A stretch of DNA of 58,135 bases from NCBI GenBank assembly GCA_903836945.1, contig CAILSO010000036.1:1-58135 (forward strand). The letters are read 5' to 3'. Shown here in pieces: positions 25,598-37,109 of this stretch. How positions within the stretch are numbered: position 1 is the stretch's first letter; each line of letters starts with the position of its first letter. The stretch comes from an uncultured Actinomycetes bacterium. Its GTDB lineage: Bacteria; Actinomycetota; Actinomycetes; Nanopelagicales; Nanopelagicaceae. The notes below the pieces were generated by a model that was not told where the DNA came from, ran no database searches, and saw only the letters and a list, made by a program, of their open reading frames with translations. The position numbers and the translations under genes are program-made.

Positions 25598-26788
25598 TTA
25601 ACCTAACTTATTTAGGGCCAGATTTAATAACTCATCTGCCAGCGTGTCCTTCGGGAGATCATTGATTGCTTTATGCAATCCGTGGCGATCTAGAATCAAA
25701 CCACTTGTGAGGCGACTTCCGAATATTGCCCCATTAGAAACGTTGTTTACGTAGATCAAATCCGCGCCTTTTGCGAATAATTTGCGCTTGCCTTCTGCCT
25801 CAAGGTCATCCATAGTTTCGGCAGCAAAAGCAACAACTACTTGTTTATCGGATTTGGTCTGCGAAATTGAAGCCAAGATATCTTCGTTTTCAACCAGTGT
25901 GATTGCATTAAGTGATCCCTTTTTGATTTTCAGATCAGATAGTTCAGCTGGTCTAGCGTCAGCAACAGCTGCTGCCATCAACAGGATGTCGGCTTTTGAG
26001 AACTTCCTTTTCATCACCTCGTATAGATCAGTTGCCGATTCAACTTTTATGATCTCGATTCCAGGGATTGAAGCCAATTCAACATTTGCGCTAATTAAAG
26101 TAACATCCGCACCACGTTCATAGGCCCGCTTGGCGATCGCATAACCTTGTTTTCCACTTGAACGATTACCAATAAACCGAACTGGATCAATCGCCTCGCG
26201 AGTTCCACCAGCGGTTATCAATATGCTTTTACCTTTGAGATCAAATTCAAAATTTAGATGTGTCGATATGGATTCAATTAGACCTGAAACTTCCGGATAG
26301 CGTCCAATTCCAACATCTTCTCCGGTCATCTTTCCAAATTCCGGTTCAATAACAATCACGCCACGGGCACGCAATTTTTCAACATTTTCCTGATTCGCTT
26401 GATTTAACCACATCTCCGTATGCATTGCTGGAACCAATATAAGTTGGGCAGTGCTAGCCGCAACAATATTGGTTAAGAGATCGTTGGCAATTCCGTTAGC
26501 GATTTTCCCGATTAAATCAAAGGTGGTCGGCGCGATGATGATCGCACTTGCCTGCCGAGCCATACTTATATGTGCAACCTCGTGGGTGTTATTCCAGAGA
26601 TTTGTTGGGACTTCTCGACCACTTAGGGCTTGCCATGTTGCCACACCAACGAAATTCAAACTAGCTTGGGTTGGGACAACAGTTACATTGAAGCCCTTAT
26701 CCTGCAAACGTCTTAGAAGTTCGGCCGACTTATAGGCCGAAATCCCACCGCCAACGCCAAGAATGATCTCTCGACTATTGAAAGTCAT
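25598..26788 (-). CDS. coaBC: Bifunctional CoaBC (phosphopantothenoylcysteine decarboxylase/synthetase)
   Basis: CoaBC adds cysteine to 4'-phosphopantothenate and decarboxylates the product in coenzyme A synthesis. The 396-residue protein has an FMN-binding CoaC half (about 1-175) with [33 protein letters not shown] and PAMHTEMW, and a CoaB half (about 188-396) starting [27 protein letters not shown]. The substrate-flap region reads [11 protein letters not shown] without the Cys of the E. coli enzyme, as far as I recall a trait shared with mycobacterial CoaBC. The gene follows rpoZ by 14 bases. Confidence 0.95.
   Translation of the reverse strand: MTFNSREIILGVGGGISAYKSAELLRRLQDKGFNVTVVPTQASLNFVGVATWQALSGREVPTNLWNNTHEVAHISMARQASAIIIAPTTFDLIGKIANGIANDLLTNIVAASTAQLILVPAMHTEMWLNQANQENVEKLRARGVIVIEPEFGKMTGEDVGIGRYPEVSGLIESISTHLNFEFDLKGKSILITAGGTREAIDPVRFIGNRSSGKQGYAIAKRAYERGADVTLISANVELASIPGIEIIKVESATDLYEVMKRKFSKADILLMAAAVADARPAELSDLKIKKGSLNAITLVENEDILASISQTKSDKQVVVAFAAETMDDLEAEGKRKLFAKGADLIYVNNVSNGAIFGSRLTSGLILDRHGLHKAINDLPKDTLADELLNLALNKLG
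25600..25605 (-). promoter_or_regulatory. -10 box of metK
   Basis: TAGGTT lies 6 bases before the metK ATG and touches the coaBC stop codon by one base. Confidence 0.55.
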
Positions 26789-26802
26789 TTCTTTGATCAG
26801 GT

Positions 26803-27075
26803 TTAAGCAGAAACTTCAGGTGTAACGGGTTCCAAATTTTCAATAGTTAAAAGCCCACCGTTGATTTCACGCAATGCGATAGATAACGGCTTCTCATGGA
26901 CATAAGTCTCGACAAGTGGTCCAACGTATTCAAGAAGACCTTCGCCTAATTGAGAGTAGTAAGCGTTGATTTGACGAGCACGCTTAGCGGCATAAAGCAC
27001 CAAGCTGTATTTGGATCCAGCAGCATCTAGTAATTCATCAATCGGAGGATTAGTTATGCCATCCATTGCTGTCAT
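26803..27075 (-). CDS. rpoZ: RNA polymerase omega subunit
   Basis: The 90-residue omega subunit helps fold and assemble the beta' subunit of RNA polymerase. It shows [29 protein letters not shown] and, near the end, [15 protein letters not shown]. The length is slightly below the usual actinobacterial size. Unlike its neighbours it has a strong Shine-Dalgarno (AAGGGG, 5 bases before ATG) in a 51-base gap after gmk, where TATCTA or TAGATT could act as a -10. rpoZ between gmk and coaBC is the common actinobacterial order. Confidence 0.95.
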   Translation of the reverse strand: MTAMDGITNPPIDELLDAAGSKYSLVLYAAKRARQINAYYSQLGEGLLEYVGPLVETYVHEKPLSIALREINGGLLTIENLEPVTPEVSA

Positions 27076-27126
27076 TTGAACCCCTTACGAAAATCTAGAT
27101 AGCTTCTATGGCTACTTTTGTTCAGA

Positions 27127-28011
27127 TCAATGCCTCTTGGCAGAGGCCAAGGATAGCAGTTGCTCGGCAACGCCTTCTACCGAGTGATTAACGAGGATAT
27201 GATCAAAATCGCCTGCGGCCGCCATCTCCTCTTCCGCAAGGGCCAATCTGGCCGCTCTGCGCTCTGGCGAATCCGTCCCACGGTTTTCTAATCGATTCAC
27301 AAGCTCTTCCCACGAGGGCGGTGAGATAAAGACTAAAACTGACTCAGGGCTCTTACTTCGAACCTGTCTAGCTCCCGCAATCTCGATTTCCAACAAAACG
27401 TTCTTGCCAAGATTGCGCGCATGTTCGACTGGTTCGCGTGGAGTTCCGTACCGATTACCCGCAAATTCCGCCCATTCCAAAAATTTATCTGCGGCGATCA
27501 TTTGATCAAACTTTTCATCCGTTAGAAAGAAGTAATCAATACCTTCACGCTCGTTCTCGCGCGGTTGCCTTGTTGTTGCCGAAACACTCACCCAGATACT
27601 TGGGTTATCACGAAGATGGTTAGTGATCGTACTTTTGCCAACACCACCAGGTCCACTCATCACAATTAGCGAACCAACTCCTGGCTCAAGTTTGTTCAAA
27701 ATAAACTCTTCTCTAAGTGCTGCGATTTGATTAGGTCCTAGTCCCCCAATTCTACGCCCTTCCGATATCTTCAATTTCTCCATCAATAAGAAAGTTCGAC
27801 GGGTTCCAACTCCGGGCACGGCTGCTAAAAGCTCGCTAACTCGCATCCTTTGAATTCCCTGACGGGGATCGTTTATTGCATCGAAGATGGTTTTTGTTCT
27901 GTTAGCGATATCAATTTTCATCGAAGCCCGATCGCGCCTTGCAGCTATCGCCCTTTGACCGGCTTGGATTCGTTCACTATCGCTCAAGTTTGGCGGAGGA
28001 TTTTTTGGCAT
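27127..28011 (-). CDS. gmk: Fusion of actinobacterial IHF and guanylate kinase
   Basis: The 294-residue protein joins two families usually encoded by adjacent genes. Residues 1-103 match the actinobacterial integration host factor (mIHF/sIHF): basic RQ-type helices (AIAARRDRASMK), then the helix-two-turn-helix VPGVGTRRTFLLMEKLKISE and GRRIGGLGPNQIAAL. Residues 112-294 are guanylate kinase, which makes GDP from GMP: P-loop GPGGVGKST (120-128), TRQPRENEREGIDYFF and FISPPSWEEL. There is no stop codon between them. The domain junction is short (ILNKLEPGVGS). The gene follows pyrF by 12 bases. Confidence 0.93.
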   Translation of the reverse strand: MPKNPPPNLSDSERIQAGQRAIAARRDRASMKIDIANRTKTIFDAINDPRQGIQRMRVSELLAAVPGVGTRRTFLLMEKLKISEGRRIGGLGPNQIAALREEFILNKLEPGVGSLIVMSGPGGVGKSTITNHLRDNPSIWVSVSATTRQPRENEREGIDYFFLTDEKFDQMIAADKFLEWAEFAGNRYGTPREPVEHARNLGKNVLLEIEIAGARQVRSKSPESVLVFISPPSWEELVNRLENRGTDSPERRAARLALAEEEMAAAGDFDHILVNHSVEGVAEQLLSLASAKRH

Positions 28012-28023
28012 TTTTAACCCGAA

Positions 28024-28716
28024 TTAGAGAGATTGTGAAATTTGAGCTGCAACCAACTTCATTTCCTCAAGCGATTTCTTTGCGTGTTCGGTTATCGGTC
28101 GACCAATTACAAGGTAATTTGCTCCTGCGGCAAGTGCCTCCTGCGGCGTCATTACTCGTTTTTGATCTCCGAGATCAGCTCCAGCCGGACGAACACCAGG
28201 CGTTATTAGAATGATATTTGGTCCAACGGCTGCTCTAATTGCATTCACTTCAAAAGGCGAACAAACAATTGAAGTAGCTCCGGCGGCGACCGCAACCTTT
28301 GCTAACCCGACTGCCGTATCAAGTGGAGATTTAGCGAAACCGATTTCAACTACATCATTTGAATCTAACGAGGTCAAAATAGTCACCGCCGTGATCGAGA
28401 TATCGGGATCAACATCAACTGCTGATCGAACCATCGCTCTACCACCACTCGCATGGACCGTTAAAAATTTAGGCTTCAAAAAAGCGACCGATTTGGTGGC
28501 AGCCTTAACTGTATTGGGAATATCGTGCAATTTTAAATCGAGAAAGAGCTCGACTCCGTGCCTGTTCTTTATTTCAAGTAGCCCAGTCGAGCCAAATTTT
28601 AAGAAGAATTCCAGACCGATTTTATAAAAAGCAATACTCTCCTTGGTTGCAGCGACCCAATCATGCGCAGTCTCTAAATTATCAGTATCTAGCGCGAGGA
28701 TAATCTTTTTGCTCAT
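28024..28716 (-). CDS. pyrF: Orotidine 5'-phosphate decarboxylase
   Basis: PyrF converts OMP to UMP, the last step of de novo pyrimidine synthesis. The 230-residue TIM-barrel protein has ILALDTDNLETA, the catalytic LFLDLKLHDIPNTV (Lys-Asp-Lys type array) and the phosphate-binding VTPGVRPAG-like region ITPGVRPAGADLGDQ and YLVIGRPI. It is the E. coli/Bacillus type rather than the longer mycobacterial type. The ATG overlaps the pyrD stop (ATGA). Confidence 0.96.
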   Translation of the reverse strand: MSKKIILALDTDNLETAHDWVAATKESIAFYKIGLEFFLKFGSTGLLEIKNRHGVELFLDLKLHDIPNTVKAATKSVAFLKPKFLTVHASGGRAMVRSAVDVDPDISITAVTILTSLDSNDVVEIGFAKSPLDTAVGLAKVAVAAGATSIVCSPFEVNAIRAAVGPNIILITPGVRPAGADLGDQKRVMTPQEALAAGANYLVIGRPITEHAKKSLEEMKLVAAQISQSL

Positions 28717-29648
28717 GGCAGATCCAATCTATGGGCATAGCCAACCGCTTCTTGCAGGGAATTAAATCCTCTAGAAATCAAAAGTCGCTCTAACCCTTCT
28801 TTGACCAAAATTGTGGCGCGTGGATTACCGAAATTTGCGGTTCCGATAGATATTGCACTTGCACCAGCGAGAACTAACTCAAGTGCGTCGTGTCCATTTG
28901 AAACCCCACCCATTCCTAAGATCTTTACATTAGGCATAGCGGCGTGAACTTGGTAAATCGCACGAACCGCTATTGGGCGAATAGCAGGGCCAGAAAGGCC
29001 GCCAGTTTTTCCGGCAAGTTTCGGACGCATCGTTTTCGTGTCGATAACCATTCCAAGAACTGTATTGATAAGCGCAAGCGCATCGGCTCCAGCAGCAACA
29101 ACTTCCCTTGCGATTTCAACAATATCTGTAACATCAGGAGAAAGTTTGGCGATTATCGGAAGCTCTCCCCCGATATTACGTCGAACCGCCTCGATTGCTG
29201 CTCTAGCAGTAACCGGATTGCAGGCAAAAACCATGCCACGGTTTTCTACGTTAGGACATGAAATGTTGACCTCTAGCGCCTTGATGCCAGAAACGTTACG
29301 GAGCTTTCGAGCGAGCACTGCGTAATCCTCAACGCTTTCCCCGGCAATACTTACAACCGTAGGTACTCCTTGCTCTTGCAGCCAAGGAATATCATTTTCA
29401 AGAAATAGATCGATCCCGGGGCCCTGCAAACCGATTGAATTCAGCATTCCGCTTGCAGTTTCGGCCATACGCGGGGTTGCTCTACCGGAACGAGCCTTGA
29501 TCATTATTGATTTAGTAACCAAAGCTCCAAGTTCGCGGAGATCAAAAAATTGCGATAGCTCCTTGCCACTACTTGCACATCCACTAGCTGTGAAAATTGG
29601 ATTCGCAAAATTGGCGCTGCCGAGTTGAGTGCTGAAGTCAAAATTCAT
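28713..29648 (-). CDS. pyrD: Dihydroorotate dehydrogenase, class 1B catalytic subunit
   Basis: The protein of about 311 residues oxidises dihydroorotate to orotate on FMN. The catalytic base is a Cys in VNISCPNVE, which marks class 1; the adjacent pyrK gene makes it class 1B, using NAD+ through PyrK. Other features are NPIFTASGC, KSIMIKARSG, GMLNSIGLQGPG and ILGMGGVSNG. The ATG at 29648 overlaps the pyrK stop (TAATG) and gives the family-typical start; an in-frame codon 12 bases upstream is less likely. Confidence 0.95.
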   Translation of the reverse strand: MNFDFSTQLGSANFANPIFTASGCASSGKELSQFFDLRELGALVTKSIMIKARSGRATPRMAETASGMLNSIGLQGPGIDLFLENDIPWLQEQGVPTVVSIAGESVEDYAVLARKLRNVSGIKALEVNISCPNVENRGMVFACNPVTARAAIEAVRRNIGGELPIIAKLSPDVTDIVEIAREVVAAGADALALINTVLGMVIDTKTMRPKLAGKTGGLSGPAIRPIAVRAIYQVHAAMPNVKILGMGGVSNGHDALELVLAGASAISIGTANFGNPRATILVKEGLERLLISRGFNSLQEAVGYAHRLDLP

Positions 29649-30493
29649 TAAGCGCCCCAAGTACCTTCTGGAATCTTACGATTGCTATCCCAGACAACTC
29701 TCTCGCCATCAACCACTGGCCCTTCGATGCATGAACGAACCATTCGGATAAGTCCGGAATCATCCTTTATTGGAAGGACACAAGTCATGCAAATACCAAT
29801 TCCGCAAGCCATGGATTCCTCTATGGCACACTGATGCATTACCTCTTTTTCCTGCGTAATTTCTGTAATAACTTGAAGCATTCCCATCGGCCCGCAGGAA
29901 TAGACAATATCGATTTGATTCTCGTCAATGATTTCACGGAGTACATCGCTAACCTTGCCAGCGATACCGGCGCTTCCATCATCGGTCGTGATCGTTAAGC
30001 TGTTAACAGATCGCTTTCCTTCAAGTGGCGCATAAATTTTCATAGCAGTAGATGCACCCAGCACCATATCTATTCGATTGCCACGAGATTTCAAAACTTC
30101 AGAGAGTCCAAAGAGTGGTGCACTTCCATATCCCCCACCAACTAGTAACGCCCGCACTGGCTGGGTCGGGATTCCGAAAGCGGTTCCAAGTGGCCCAACC
30201 AAATCAATCAAAGCACCAGGTTGTTGCGCGGTAAGCCAAGTACTTCCTTTGCCGTGAGGTGCTACGACCAATTCAATGTAGCCAAGACCATTTTCTCGAT
30301 CGCTTGCCCGATAAATGGCAAATGCCCGGCGAAGAACCATGGATGATCCTTCCCCACCAACTGCGATAGCAACAAAATTACCTGGACGTGCGTGTGCGGC
30401 TATATCCCCAACCGAAAGAACCAAGTGATGATAGGCGCCGACTTTCTTATTACTTAATAATTCAGATTCAATCTGTGCTGCAAACTTATTCAT
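29648..30493 (-). CDS. pyrK: Dihydroorotate dehydrogenase electron-transfer subunit PyrK
   Basis: PyrK carries FAD and a [2Fe-2S] cluster and passes electrons from PyrD to NAD+. The 281-residue protein has the FAD-binding RRAFAIYR, the NAD-binding [14 protein letters not shown] and CGPMGML, and a C-terminal iron-sulfur motif [10 protein letters not shown] followed by a fourth Cys in RSCIEG. All four Cys are present. Its start overlaps the carB stop by 8 bases. Confidence 0.95.
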   Translation of the reverse strand: MNKFAAQIESELLSNKKVGAYHHLVLSVGDIAAHARPGNFVAIAVGGEGSSMVLRRAFAIYRASDRENGLGYIELVVAPHGKGSTWLTAQQPGALIDLVGPLGTAFGIPTQPVRALLVGGGYGSAPLFGLSEVLKSRGNRIDMVLGASTAMKIYAPLEGKRSVNSLTITTDDGSAGIAGKVSDVLREIIDENQIDIVYSCGPMGMLQVITEITQEKEVMHQCAIEESMACGIGICMTCVLPIKDDSGLIRMVRSCIEGPVVDGERVVWDSNRKIPEGTWGA

Positions 30494-33400
30494 TTACCGC
30501 CAGCCACTCTTGAATAGATTTGATCGCATAGCGCTTACCGGAAAGCTCTGTGATACCGGCTACTGCTGCCTTAAATCCCGCAATGGTTGTGATGCATGGA
30601 ACCGAACGACTGACCGCGGCAGTTCGGATTAACCAACCATCTTGCCTGGTGCCACGACCGAGCGGTGTATTAATAACCAATCCGACTTCGCCGGTTGAGA
30701 CTAATTCAACAGCGGTCTTCTGTTCACCATTGCTACCTTCTGAATGCTTTCTTACTAAAGAACTCTCGATTCCCTTAGCAGCAAAGAAGTCATGAGTGCC
30801 TTGCGTTGTGAAAATTTTAAAACCCAACTTAATCAATTCGCGCGCCGGCTCAACCGCACTCTGCTTATGTCGATCCGAAAGTGAGATAAAGACTGCGCCA
30901 TCCTTAGGAAGAGTTCCAAATGAGGCGGTCTGACTCTTTGAAAATGCCTCGCCAAAACTATGAGCGATACCCATCACTTCGCCGGTCGAACGCATCTCTG
31001 GGCCAAGAATTGAATCCACTCCAGAGCCATCGATTCTTCTGAAGCGATTCCAAGGAAGCACCGCTTCCTTTACCGAAACACCAGAGGCAATTCCATCGCC
31101 GGAGGTTGGAAGCAAGCCCTCGGTTCGCAATTGCGCAATATTGCTTCCAGAAGAAATCAGAGCTGCTGACTTTGCCAGCGGATTACCAGTTGCCTTACTA
31201 ACAAATGGTACTGTTCTTGAAGCACGTGGATTTGCTTCGATAATATAAAGTTTCTGATCAACGCTGGCATTTGCGGCTATGGCAAATTGAATATTTATCA
31301 ATCCCCGAACGCCTATTCCCCTAGCTAACTTAAAAGTTGCCTCGCGGATTTCCTTCAATAGGGTTGAATCAATTGAGAAACTTGGGAGCACGCAAGCAGA
31401 ATCCCCTGAGTGAACTCCGGCTTCCTCAATATGCTCCATGACACCAGCAAGAAATAGTTCTTCACCATCAAAAAGCGCATCGACATCAATCTCGATCGCA
31501 TCCTCTAAGAATTTATCGATTAAAACTGGATGATTTGGCGTTATCTCTGTCGCCTTCTCAATAAAGCCTTTGAGAGATTGCGGATCGTAAACAATTTCCA
31601 TGCCTCTGCCGCCGAGAACGAAGGATGGTCGAACTAGAACTGGATAACCGATCTTCTCCGCGATAGTTACGGCCTCTTCATAGGTATTAGCCATTCCCGA
31701 ATCTGGTGCCTTAAGGCCATTTGCTTCCAGCAATTCACCAAATAAGCCACGATCTTCCGCGAGATCGATGGCATCTGGCGAAGTCCCTAGGATCTTTATG
31801 CCGGCATCTTGCAAGCCGCGCGCCAAACCAAGCGGCGTCTGACCACCAAGTTGGGCAATAACACCAAGTACTGGTCCGGCCAGGGTCTCCGCATGAATTA
31901 CTTCAAGGACATCTTCTAAAGAGAGCGGTTCAAAGTAGAGCCGATCTGAGGTGTCGTAGTCCGTTGAAACTGTTTCTGGGTTGCAATTGATCATGATCGT
32001 TTCGTAACCAGCTTGCTTTAGGGCGAAGGCGGCATGAACACAGGAATAGTCGAATTCAACCCCTTGCCCAATTCGATTTGGTCCACTGCCAAGAATTATT
32101 ACAGCTGGCTTCTCTCTTGGTGCAACTTCCGACTGAAGATCATAAGAAGAATAGTAATAAGGAGTGAATGCTTCAAACTCCGCGGCACAGGTGTCAACTG
32201 TTTTGTAAACTGGTCGCAGACCAATTCTCTGCCGCCAAGTTGTTATTTCGGCGGGGCTTTGATCGAGAATTTCTGCGATCTGCAAATCAGAAAAACCAAA
32301 TTTCTTAGCTTTCAAAAGCACCTGATCGATATCAATCGAGGCCCTTGTCAATTCCTTAGCGACATCATTAATAGAGATGATTTGGGCCAGGAACCAAGGA
32401 TCGAATTTAGTAATTTCATGCACCTGTTCGATATTTGCACCTAGGAATAGAGCTTGTTGAATCTGTTGCAAACGTCTTTCCGTAGGAGTTGCCATACTTC
32501 TTAAGAGTTCAGGTAGCTCACTTACATCTACCCTCCAAGAAAAACTTGTCCCCGCTTTTTCAACCGAACGGAGGGCTTTCTGCAAGGCCTCTGGGAAAGA
32601 TCTACCAATAGCCATCGCCTCGCCAACACTCTTCATTGTTGTCGTAAGGCGATTATCCGCTTCGGGGAATTTTTCAAAGGCAAATCTGGGGACCTTAACC
32701 ACTATGTAATCTAGAGTGGGTTCAAACGATGCCGGTGTTGATTTAGTGATGTCGTTTTGAATTTCATCTAACGTATACCCAATAGCAAGTTTGGTAGCAA
32801 TCTTGGCTATTGGAAAACCAGTAGCTTTTGATGCCAATGCGGAAGATCTTGAAACTCGCGGATTCATTTCAATAACAATAATTCGGCCATTTGCTGGATT
32901 TACCGCAAATTGAATATTGCACCCTCCGGTTGCTACCCCAACCTCACGAATTATTTCAATACTTAGGTCACGCAATCGTTGGTACTCAACATCTGTAAGA
33001 GTTAGCGCCGGAGCCACAGTGATTGAATCTCCCGTGTGCACTCCCATTGGGTCGATATTTTCGATACTACAAACAATCACCACGTTATCTACGTGGTCGC
33101 GCATAACTTCTAATTCAAATTCTTTCCAACCAATAATAGATTCCTCTAAAAGAACTTCTGTTGTTGGACTGTGACGTAAACCAGCACCCGCAATTAATTC
33201 GAGTTCGGTTCGGTCGTAGGCGATTCCAGATCCAAGTCCACCCATTGTGAAGGAAGGTCGAACTACTACCGGATAATTGAGTTCAGTTGCGGCCTTAAAA
33301 CATTCATCCAAGGTATGACAAATGACCGACTTCGCGGATTCGCCACCGATCTTCGCCACAATCTCTCGAAAACTCTCCCGATCCTCCCCGCGCTTGATCG

Positions 33401-33764
33401 CCGGAATATCTGCTCCGATTAATTTAATTCCATATTTTTCGAGGATACCCGCTTCGAATAAGCCAATGGCTGCGTTGAGCGCGGTCTGCCCTCCTAACGT
33501 AGCTAGGATCGCATCAGGTCGTTCCTTGATAATTATCTGCTCAATAATTTCTGACGTTATTGGTTCGATGTACGTTGCATCAGCAAATTCTGGATCGGTC
33601 ATAATTGTTGCTGGGTTGGAATTAATAAGAACTACGCGAATACCCTCGCTTCGAAGGACTCGACATGCTTGTGTACCGGAATAGTCGAACTCGCAAGCTT
33701 GGCCAATAACAATTGGACCACTTCCAATTACGAGAACACTTTTAATCGAAGTATCTAATGGCAT
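30486..33764 (-). CDS. carB: Carbamoyl-phosphate synthase large subunit
   Basis: CarB makes carbamoyl phosphate from bicarbonate, ATP and ammonia supplied by CarA. The 1092-residue protein contains two homologous ATP-grasp halves: the first begins [22 protein letters not shown] and the second (about residue 555) [20 protein letters not shown]. Both have the glycine-rich PSFxxGGxG loops ([21 protein letters not shown]). The C-terminal allosteric MGS-like domain is about residues 935-1092. Product feeds PyrB and arginine synthesis. The start overlaps the carA stop (TAATG). Confidence 0.97.
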   Translation of the reverse strand: MPLDTSIKSVLVIGSGPIVIGQACEFDYSGTQACRVLRSEGIRVVLINSNPATIMTDPEFADATYIEPITSEIIEQIIIKERPDAILATLGGQTALNAAIGLFEAGILEKYGIKLIGADIPAIKRGEDRESFREIVAKIGGESAKSVICHTLDECFKAATELNYPVVVRPSFTMGGLGSGIAYDRTELELIAGAGLRHSPTTEVLLEESIIGWKEFELEVMRDHVDNVVIVCSIENIDPMGVHTGDSITVAPALTLTDVEYQRLRDLSIEIIREVGVATGGCNIQFAVNPANGRIIVIEMNPRVSRSSALASKATGFPIAKIATKLAIGYTLDEIQNDITKSTPASFEPTLDYIVVKVPRFAFEKFPEADNRLTTTMKSVGEAMAIGRSFPEALQKALRSVEKAGTSFSWRVDVSELPELLRSMATPTERRLQQIQQALFLGANIEQVHEITKFDPWFLAQIISINDVAKELTRASIDIDQVLLKAKKFGFSDLQIAEILDQSPAEITTWRQRIGLRPVYKTVDTCAAEFEAFTPYYYSSYDLQSEVAPREKPAVIILGSGPNRIGQGVEFDYSCVHAAFALKQAGYETIMINCNPETVSTDYDTSDRLYFEPLSLEDVLEVIHAETLAGPVLGVIAQLGGQTPLGLARGLQDAGIKILGTSPDAIDLAEDRGLFGELLEANGLKAPDSGMANTYEEAVTIAEKIGYPVLVRPSFVLGGRGMEIVYDPQSLKGFIEKATEITPNHPVLIDKFLEDAIEIDVDALFDGEELFLAGVMEHIEEAGVHSGDSACVLPSFSIDSTLLKEIREATFKLARGIGVRGLINIQFAIAANASVDQKLYIIEANPRASRTVPFVSKATGNPLAKSAALISSGSNIAQLRTEGLLPTSGDGIASGVSVKEAVLPWNRFRRIDGSGVDSILGPEMRSTGEVMGIAHSFGEAFSKSQTASFGTLPKDGAVFISLSDRHKQSAVEPARELIKLGFKIFTTQGTHDFFAAKGIESSLVRKHSEGSNGEQKTAVELVSTGEVGLVINTPLGRGTRQDGWLIRTAAVSRSVPCITTIAGFKAAVAGITELSGKRYAIKSIQEWLAVNE

Positions 33765-34876
33765 TAGACCCTCGCTGAATTCATAAGCGAAGCAAAATTA
33801 TCGAATAAATACGCGGCATCATGCGGTCCTGCGGCTGCTTCGGGGTGATACTGGACGCTAAATGCTGGAGTCTCCAATAGTTCTAATCCTTCAACGACAT
33901 CGTCATTTAGGCAGATGTGGGAAACAAAGCCCGCACCATAAATTGTGTTGAAATTTCCTTGAGTTGGCGCCGAGACCGCAAAGCCGTGATTATGCGCAGT
34001 GATCTCAACCCGACCACTCTTAAGATTCTTAACTGGTTGATTTATTCCGCGGTGACCATAAGGGAGTTTGTAAGTTTCAAATCCAAGTGCGCGTCCAATA
34101 ATTTGATGACCGAAACAAATTCCAAAGATAGGAATTTTGGCACCAAGAATCTCTCTAACAAGTGCGACAACGCCAGTCATCGTGGCTGGATCCCCAGGAC
34201 CATTCGAGAGAAAAACCCCATCGGGTTTTAATTCTAAAATTTCTTCAAATGTTGTGGTTGATGGCATGACGTGAACTTCGATTCCGCGTTCTGACATAAG
34301 TCGCGGAGTTGCGCCCTTAATGCCCAAATCTATTGCGGCAACTCGATACTTCATCTCACCAACTGCAGGAATAACATAACTTTCCTTAGTTGAGACGTCG
34401 TCAGCCAAGAAGGCGCCGCTCATTTGAGGAACTTTACGGACCTTAATGACCATCTCTTCACGGGATAAATCGGCATTTGAGAAAATACCTACGCGCATCG
34501 CTCCCCGTTCACGCAGGTGTCTGGTAATTGCGCGAGTATCTACTCCTTGAATCCCCACAACCCCGTTGGCGATTAAATCACTTTCCAAGGATCGATCAGA
34601 ACGCCAATTTGAAACAATCGGTGAAGGATTTCTGACGACGAAACCACTCACCCAAATTTTTTTGGATTCCTCATCTGATCCATTCATTCCAGTATTCCCA
34701 ATGTGTGGGGCGGTCATGATTACGATCTGTTTGTGATACGAAGGATCAGTTAAAGTTTCCTGATATCCAGTCATACCGGTAGAAAAGACCGCTTCGCCAA
34801 AAGTTTCACCTTCACAAGCCCAACTTTCGCCTTCGAAAATGGCGCCGTCATCTAGTACCAAGAAAGCTTTTGGCAT
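33764..34876 (-). CDS. carA: Carbamoyl-phosphate synthase small subunit
   Basis: CarA is the glutaminase subunit. The 370-residue protein has the N-terminal CPSase domain ([32 protein letters not shown]) and a class I glutamine amidotransferase domain. The latter has nucleophile Cys in IFGICFGHQ and His-Glu in [12 protein letters not shown], with LSNGPGDPA forming the oxyanion region. It is translationally coupled to pyrC upstream and carB downstream, each by TAATG. Confidence 0.97.
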   Translation of the reverse strand: MPKAFLVLDDGAIFEGESWACEGETFGEAVFSTGMTGYQETLTDPSYHKQIVIMTAPHIGNTGMNGSDEESKKIWVSGFVVRNPSPIVSNWRSDRSLESDLIANGVVGIQGVDTRAITRHLRERGAMRVGIFSNADLSREEMVIKVRKVPQMSGAFLADDVSTKESYVIPAVGEMKYRVAAIDLGIKGATPRLMSERGIEVHVMPSTTTFEEILELKPDGVFLSNGPGDPATMTGVVALVREILGAKIPIFGICFGHQIIGRALGFETYKLPYGHRGINQPVKNLKSGRVEITAHNHGFAVSAPTQGNFNTIYGAGFVSHICLNDDVVEGLELLETPAFSVQYHPEAAAGPHDAAYLFDNFASLMNSARV

Positions 34877-36162
34877 TACTTCCCCTCGTTTAGATCATGA
34901 ACAAGACGACCATTGAAGAAGGTCATCTGAACAAGTGCAGGAAGTTGCATCCCATGAAATGGGGTGTTCTTGCTCTTGGAAGCCATCTTATTACGATCGA
35001 CCTGCCAAGTCCCTGAGGTGTCGATCACTGCCAAGTTCGCTGTGCTACCAACGGCGATCTCGTGGCCGTGCCCGGCATACCCCGCAATTCGCGCTGGATT
35101 GGTCGACATTCGACTTACAACGCCCGCCCAATCCAGAAGCCCAGTCTCAACCATAGATTTCACTACGACCGATAAAGCTGTTTCTAAACCGATCATTCCA
35201 AAGGCCGCTGCTTGCCATTCACAATCCTTATCCTCAGAAGGATGAGGAGCGTGATCGGTTGCCACAATATCTATAGTCCCATCGGCCAAACCAGCTCGAA
35301 GTGCCAAGACATCGCTCTGAGTGCGAAGTGGTGGATTAACCTTAAAAACTGGATCGTAATTAGTGACTAGATCATCTGTCAGCAGCAAATGGTGTGGCGT
35401 TACTTCAGCGCTCACTCGAACCCCACGAGCCTTAGCAATCCTTACCAAGTCAACGCCGCCAGCGGTAGTCAGGTGACAGATATGCAATCTGGCACCAACA
35501 TGTTCGGCAAGCAAAATATCACGAGCGATAATCGCCTCTTCGGCGACTGCCGGCCAACCAGTTAGCCCAAGTTTTGAGGAAACCTCACCCTCATTCATTT
35601 GCGCGTTAACGGTCAACCTGGGTTCTTGGGCATGCTGAGCAATAATGCCGTCAAAACTCTTCACATATTCCAATGCACGTCGCATTAACAAAGGATCAAA
35701 GACACACTTTCCATCATCACTGAAAATTCGTACCGCAGCTTTGCTCTTTGCCATTGCCATTAATTCAGCTAGATGTTCACCATGTAAACCTTCAGTAACT
35801 GCGCCGATCGGGAAGACATCACAGAGATTTGCCTCTTGACCAAGGCGAAATACCTGCTCTACAACGCCAGCGGTATCGGCTACCGGAAAAGTGTTGGCCA
35901 TTGGTGAGATAGCTGTGTAGCCACCTCGAATCGCAGCTAGCGATCCAGTTGCAACTGTCTCGCTATCTTCACGTCCGGGTTCCCGCAGGTGGGTATGTAG
36001 ATCTACAAAGCCCGGGATCAACAAGTTCTTCTCAAGATCGTAAGTAACAACGTCTTTATCTTTAGCCACGATGGAGGATGAAATCTCAGCTATTTTTCCG
36101 TCACTCAAACGCAGATCTACTACTGAATCGTCGAGCAAGCGGGCGGATTTCAAGATAGTCAT
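34876..36162 (-). CDS. pyrC: Dihydroorotase
   Basis: PyrC cyclises carbamoyl aspartate to dihydroorotate. The 428-residue class I amidohydrolase has the metal motif [16 protein letters not shown] (about 54-69), metal His in IAQHAQEP and LHICHLTT, and the catalytic Asp in IVATDHAPH. The Lys that is normally carboxylated is not obvious; in class I enzymes an Asp takes that place (FSDDGKCV). The start overlaps the pyrB stop (TAATG). Confidence 0.95.
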   Translation of the reverse strand: MTILKSARLLDDSVVDLRLSDGKIAEISSSIVAKDKDVVTYDLEKNLLIPGFVDLHTHLREPGREDSETVATGSLAAIRGGYTAISPMANTFPVADTAGVVEQVFRLGQEANLCDVFPIGAVTEGLHGEHLAELMAMAKSKAAVRIFSDDGKCVFDPLLMRRALEYVKSFDGIIAQHAQEPRLTVNAQMNEGEVSSKLGLTGWPAVAEEAIIARDILLAEHVGARLHICHLTTAGGVDLVRIAKARGVRVSAEVTPHHLLLTDDLVTNYDPVFKVNPPLRTQSDVLALRAGLADGTIDIVATDHAPHPSEDKDCEWQAAAFGMIGLETALSVVVKSMVETGLLDWAGVVSRMSTNPARIAGYAGHGHEIAVGSTANLAVIDTSGTWQVDRNKMASKSKNTPFHGMQLPALVQMTFFNGRLVHDLNEGK

Positions 36163-37109
36163 TACATCCTCATTTCAGAGTTTTGGTCAGCAGCCAAAAG
36201 TTGATACAGCGTCGCCATTCGGACCAAGACGCCATTACTTACTTGTGCAAGGACAACTGAATTACCAGCATCTGCACTATCTGCTGAAATTTCCAGGCCA
36301 CGATTCATTGGACCCGGATGCATGATGATCGCGTTCTTTTTTAACATATTCAATCGAACACTATCGAGACCAAAACTACGTGAATATTCTCTGGCGCTCG
36401 GAAAATATGAATCATTCATTCGCTCACCTTGAATTCGAAGCATCATCACTACATTGCTCTTGACTAGCGTTTGATCGAAATCATACGAGATCGACACTCC
36501 CCAACTTTCAACGCCAACCGGCAGAAGTGTTGGTGGAGCAACTAGCGTTACATTTGCTCCCAACTTCTTTAGAAGAAGCACATTTGAGCGAGCTACTCGT
36601 GAGTGCAAGATATCTCCAACAATGGCAACTTCCAGCCCTTGGAAATCTCCCTGCAATTCTGAAAAGCGATCACGAATGGTGTAAGCATCTAAGAGCGCTT
36701 GAGTGGGATGTTCGTGCGTACCATCGCCGGCATTAATAACAGATGCGCTGATCCACCCCGAATCTGCCAATCGTTGCGCCGCACCACTTGCCCCATGTCG
36801 GATAACTACTGCATCGGCACCCATTGCTTGCAGAGTCTGCGCCGTATCTTTAAGCGACTCCCCCTTGCTGACACTGGAACCTTTAGCTGAAAAATTAATA
36901 ACATCTGCAGATAGTCGCTTTGCTGCGCTCTCAAATGAGATACGAGTTCTAGTTGAGTCTTCGAAAAAGAGATTCACAATAGTTCGTCCGCGAAGGGTTG
37001 GTAGTTTCTTCATAGCTCCATCTGAAACTTTAGATAATTCCTTCGCCGTATCCAAGATTGAGATGGCTTGATCTGCGGTGAGATCGTTAATGCTTAGTAG
37101 GTGCTTCAC
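36162..37109 (-). CDS. pyrB: Aspartate carbamoyltransferase catalytic chain
   Basis: PyrB joins carbamoyl phosphate to aspartate. The 315-residue protein has the carbamoyl-phosphate motif [13 protein letters not shown] (about 49-61), [23 protein letters not shown] and MHPGPMNRG. No regulatory chain gene (pyrI) is present, as in other actinobacteria. The start is GTG and overlaps the pyrR stop (GTGA), so translation depends on pyrR. Confidence 0.96.
   Translation of the reverse strand: MKHLLSINDLTADQAISILDTAKELSKVSDGAMKKLPTLRGRTIVNLFFEDSTRTRISFESAAKRLSADVINFSAKGSSVSKGESLKDTAQTLQAMGADAVVIRHGASGAAQRLADSGWISASVINAGDGTHEHPTQALLDAYTIRDRFSELQGDFQGLEVAIVGDILHSRVARSNVLLLKKLGANVTLVAPPTLLPVGVESWGVSISYDFDQTLVKSNVVMMLRIQGERMNDSYFPSAREYSRSFGLDSVRLNMLKKNAIIMHPGPMNRGLEISADSADAGNSVVLAQVSNGVLVRMATLYQLLAADQNSEMRM

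Noticed and set aside
27650-27690. A separate gmk gene starting inside the fused frame
   Set aside because: No Shine-Dalgarno or -10 box at a suitable distance is evident near codon 112, and the frame is continuous; an internal start cannot be fully excluded.
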